Below, one piece after another: positions 12,529 to 13,550 of a stretch of 13,550 nucleotides of DNA. The notes below the pieces were generated by a model that was not told the DNA's origin, did not search any database, and saw only the letters and a list, made by a program, of their open reading frames with translations. Every line of letters begins with the position of its first letter. Position 1 is the stretch's first letter. Made by a program: the position numbers and the translations under genes. This DNA is from Candidatus Sulfopaludibacter sp. SbA3 (GTDB lineage: Bacteria > Acidobacteriota > Terriglobia > Bryobacterales > Bryobacteraceae): NCBI GenBank assembly GCA_945900935.1, contig CAMDKT010000085.1, positions 1 through 13,550 on the forward strand, written 5' to 3'.

Positions 12529-13419
12529 CTATTTGCCGCCGATGACTTCTTCTAGCGTCTCCGCCCGCAAAATTCTGTGCGTCCAAAGTTCCGCCTGGCT
12601 CGAGGTGGCTGTGTCCAAGCGCTTGGCCGCCCATTTGGGAAGCTCGCCGAACTTGTCTTGCAGCAGGCCTCGAAGGACGTTGACGGCGCCTACCTCGCAG
12701 CCCTTCGCAAACGCCGAATCGTGGATGTTCTTCAGAAATGCGTTCTCGTTAATCTCTACGCTGATGCCCATAGTGTTGAACTCCATTGTCAATCTTTCGG
12801 ATGCCCCTCGCAAGCCCGACAGGATCGCCATTTGTGTGAACACTCGTTGGCGCTGATGGGCGGGAAGACGGTTTGCCGCCTGAATGATCTCTCTGAGGTG
12901 TTCGGCGCCGCCGCGGGCCAGTAACGCCAGCGCGTAATCGCCGGGGTTAGGACTCTGCAGCAATGCCTCGTAGTCAAACTGGCGAATGTCGATCAGATCG
13001 TACTCGACTTTGATCGTCCCGGCATCGATCTTCGATCGCATTCGCATGGGAGCCTTGCCGGTGTACAGAACGGCTTGCCGGATCTTGCGCCGATACTTCC
13101 GCGCGATCAGGAGGCCGTAAATCCCAACTCTATATGGCATCCCAGGGTCGTTCCAGCTCTGGAAATCGATGTGCTGTATTTCTCCGCCTTTGAGGAGAAG
13201 CACCAGGTCGGCAATATTTTCTTTGACGGCTGCCAATTCAACGTTGAGGAACTGATCGACAGCCGCGCCGCCGGCAATTTGCTGAAGAAGCGTGGGACGG
13301 TCCTCTTGGAAGAGGTCCTTGAGAACGACATCGTAATTGAAGCGGATAGGGCTCTGCGAGCCCGAAGCGGCCGCCCCGGTGCCTGCCCGCCTGGGCCGCG
13401 AAACGGTGCGTTTCGCCAT
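12529..13419 (-). CDS. Rpn/PD-(D/E)XK nuclease-family protein with DUF4351-like tail
   Basis: The 296-aa protein resembles the Rpn/PDDEXK-type putative transposase-nuclease family, whose studied members (E. coli RpnA) cut DNA and promote RecA-independent recombination. A basic, low-complexity start (1-23) is followed by RFNYDVVLKDLFQE (26-39), a typical family opening. The predicted nuclease core is ENIADLVLLLKGGE (67-80, D71) and IQHIDFQSWN (81-90). The usual E-x-Q/K reads D85-F-Q87, a conservative change. VGIYGLLIARKYRRKI (98-113) and VEYDLIDIRQFD (138-149) continue the fold. The C-terminal LRGLLQDKFGELPKW (249-263) to LRAETLEEVIG (284-294) fits DUF4351. The gene faces the methyltransferase and stands alone. 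A -10-like TAAGAT ends 7 nt before the ATG and no Shine-Dalgarno site is visible. Activity not certain. Confidence 0.8.
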   Translation of the reverse strand: MAKRTVSRPRRAGTGAAASGSQSPIRFNYDVVLKDLFQEDRPTLLQQIAGGAAVDQFLNVELAAVKENIADLVLLLKGGEIQHIDFQSWNDPGMPYRVGIYGLLIARKYRRKIRQAVLYTGKAPMRMRSKIDAGTIKVEYDLIDIRQFDYEALLQSPNPGDYALALLARGGAEHLREIIQAANRLPAHQRQRVFTQMAILSGLRGASERLTMEFNTMGISVEINENAFLKNIHDSAFAKGCEVGAVNVLRGLLQDKFGELPKWAAKRLDTATSSQAELWTHRILRAETLEEVIGGK

Positions 13420-13550
13420 TGGAACTATCTTACCCCGTTACCGATCCGCGACCGTCAGGGTAATGCCACGTACTTTTTGCGCACCAGTCAATTGGGGTTA
13501 TGGTTTAGCCTTGCGCCTTGGGAAGGGTTTCGTGCTGTGCCAAACTTCTC
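13420..13550. other. Gene-free right edge with promoter of the Rpn-family gene
   Basis: No coding frame is convincing here. On the minus strand, TAAGAT (13432-13427) ends 7 nt before the Rpn-family ATG and is the best -10 candidate. No -35 element stands out. CGACCGTCAGGG (13449-13460) repeats the 12-mer at 144-155. The rest shows nothing recognisable. Confidence 0.4.

Noticed and set aside
1..13550. CRISPR array, tRNA, rRNA, insertion sequence or prophage genes
   Set aside because: I looked for regularly spaced repeats, tRNA-like cloverleaf ends, paired terminal repeats with a transposase, and phage genes. None was seen apart from the Rpn-family gene, which lacks flanking repeats that I could find.

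Overview
The window looks like a chromosomal segment of an Acidobacteriota member, most likely of the Solibacter/Bryobacter type. The best clues are a VWFA-related protein of the acidobacterial kind with a C-terminal RVxSRxGYY-like end, a short Sm/Hfq-like protein of a divergent type, a PEP-CTERM surface protein, GC-rich codon use with C/G third positions, and many ATGA/TAATG gene junctions. I infer this from family recognition; no search was run. No rRNA, tRNA, CRISPR array or insertion sequence is visible.

Layout. 1-162: gene-free left edge with a small hairpin. 163-1601 (minus): a two-gene unit, a YbgC-type hotdog thioesterase followed with an ATGA overlap by a Gfo/Idh/MocA oxidoreductase. 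1602-1689: divergent promoter region. 1690-4378 (plus): four tightly packed genes, a MoaD-MoaE fusion (molybdopterin synthase), an acidobacterial VWFA-related protein with a Tat-like leader, a divergent Hfq-like protein and an inositol-monophosphatase-family phosphatase. 4496-9613 (plus): a nucleoside salvage operon of pyrimidine-nucleoside phosphorylase, CNT/NupC-type nucleoside transporter, purine-nucleoside phosphorylase, cytidine deaminase and an amidohydrolase of the adenosine/SAH/MTA deaminase type that carries a possible export signal. 9773-10507: a PEP-CTERM surface protein closed by a strong intrinsic terminator (10535-10574). 10606-12368: an exported protein built from three RidA-like domains, followed with a 1-nt stop/start overlap by a class I SAM methyltransferase. 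12529-13419 (minus): an Rpn/PD-(D/E)XK nuclease-family protein with a DUF4351-like tail, with a decayed fragment of a second related copy just downstream (about 12413-12520).

How the genes work together. In the salvage operon, the transporter imports nucleosides, cytidine deaminase turns cytidine into uridine, the pyrimidine phosphorylase splits uridine/thymidine, and the purine phosphorylase has the Glu/Asn pair typical of 6-oxopurine (inosine/guanosine) specificity. The adenosine-type deaminase would supply the missing step from adenosine-type to inosine-type nucleosides, possibly outside the cytoplasm.

The most unusual items are the single-chain triple-RidA exported protein, in which all three domains lack the RidA catalytic arginine; a perfect 12-bp hairpin inside the end of the VWA gene directly ahead of the Hfq-like gene; the tandem remnant of the Rpn-family gene; and three transcription units whose start codons sit 6-8 nt after a -10-like hexamer with no clear Shine-Dalgarno site, suggesting leaderless mRNAs.
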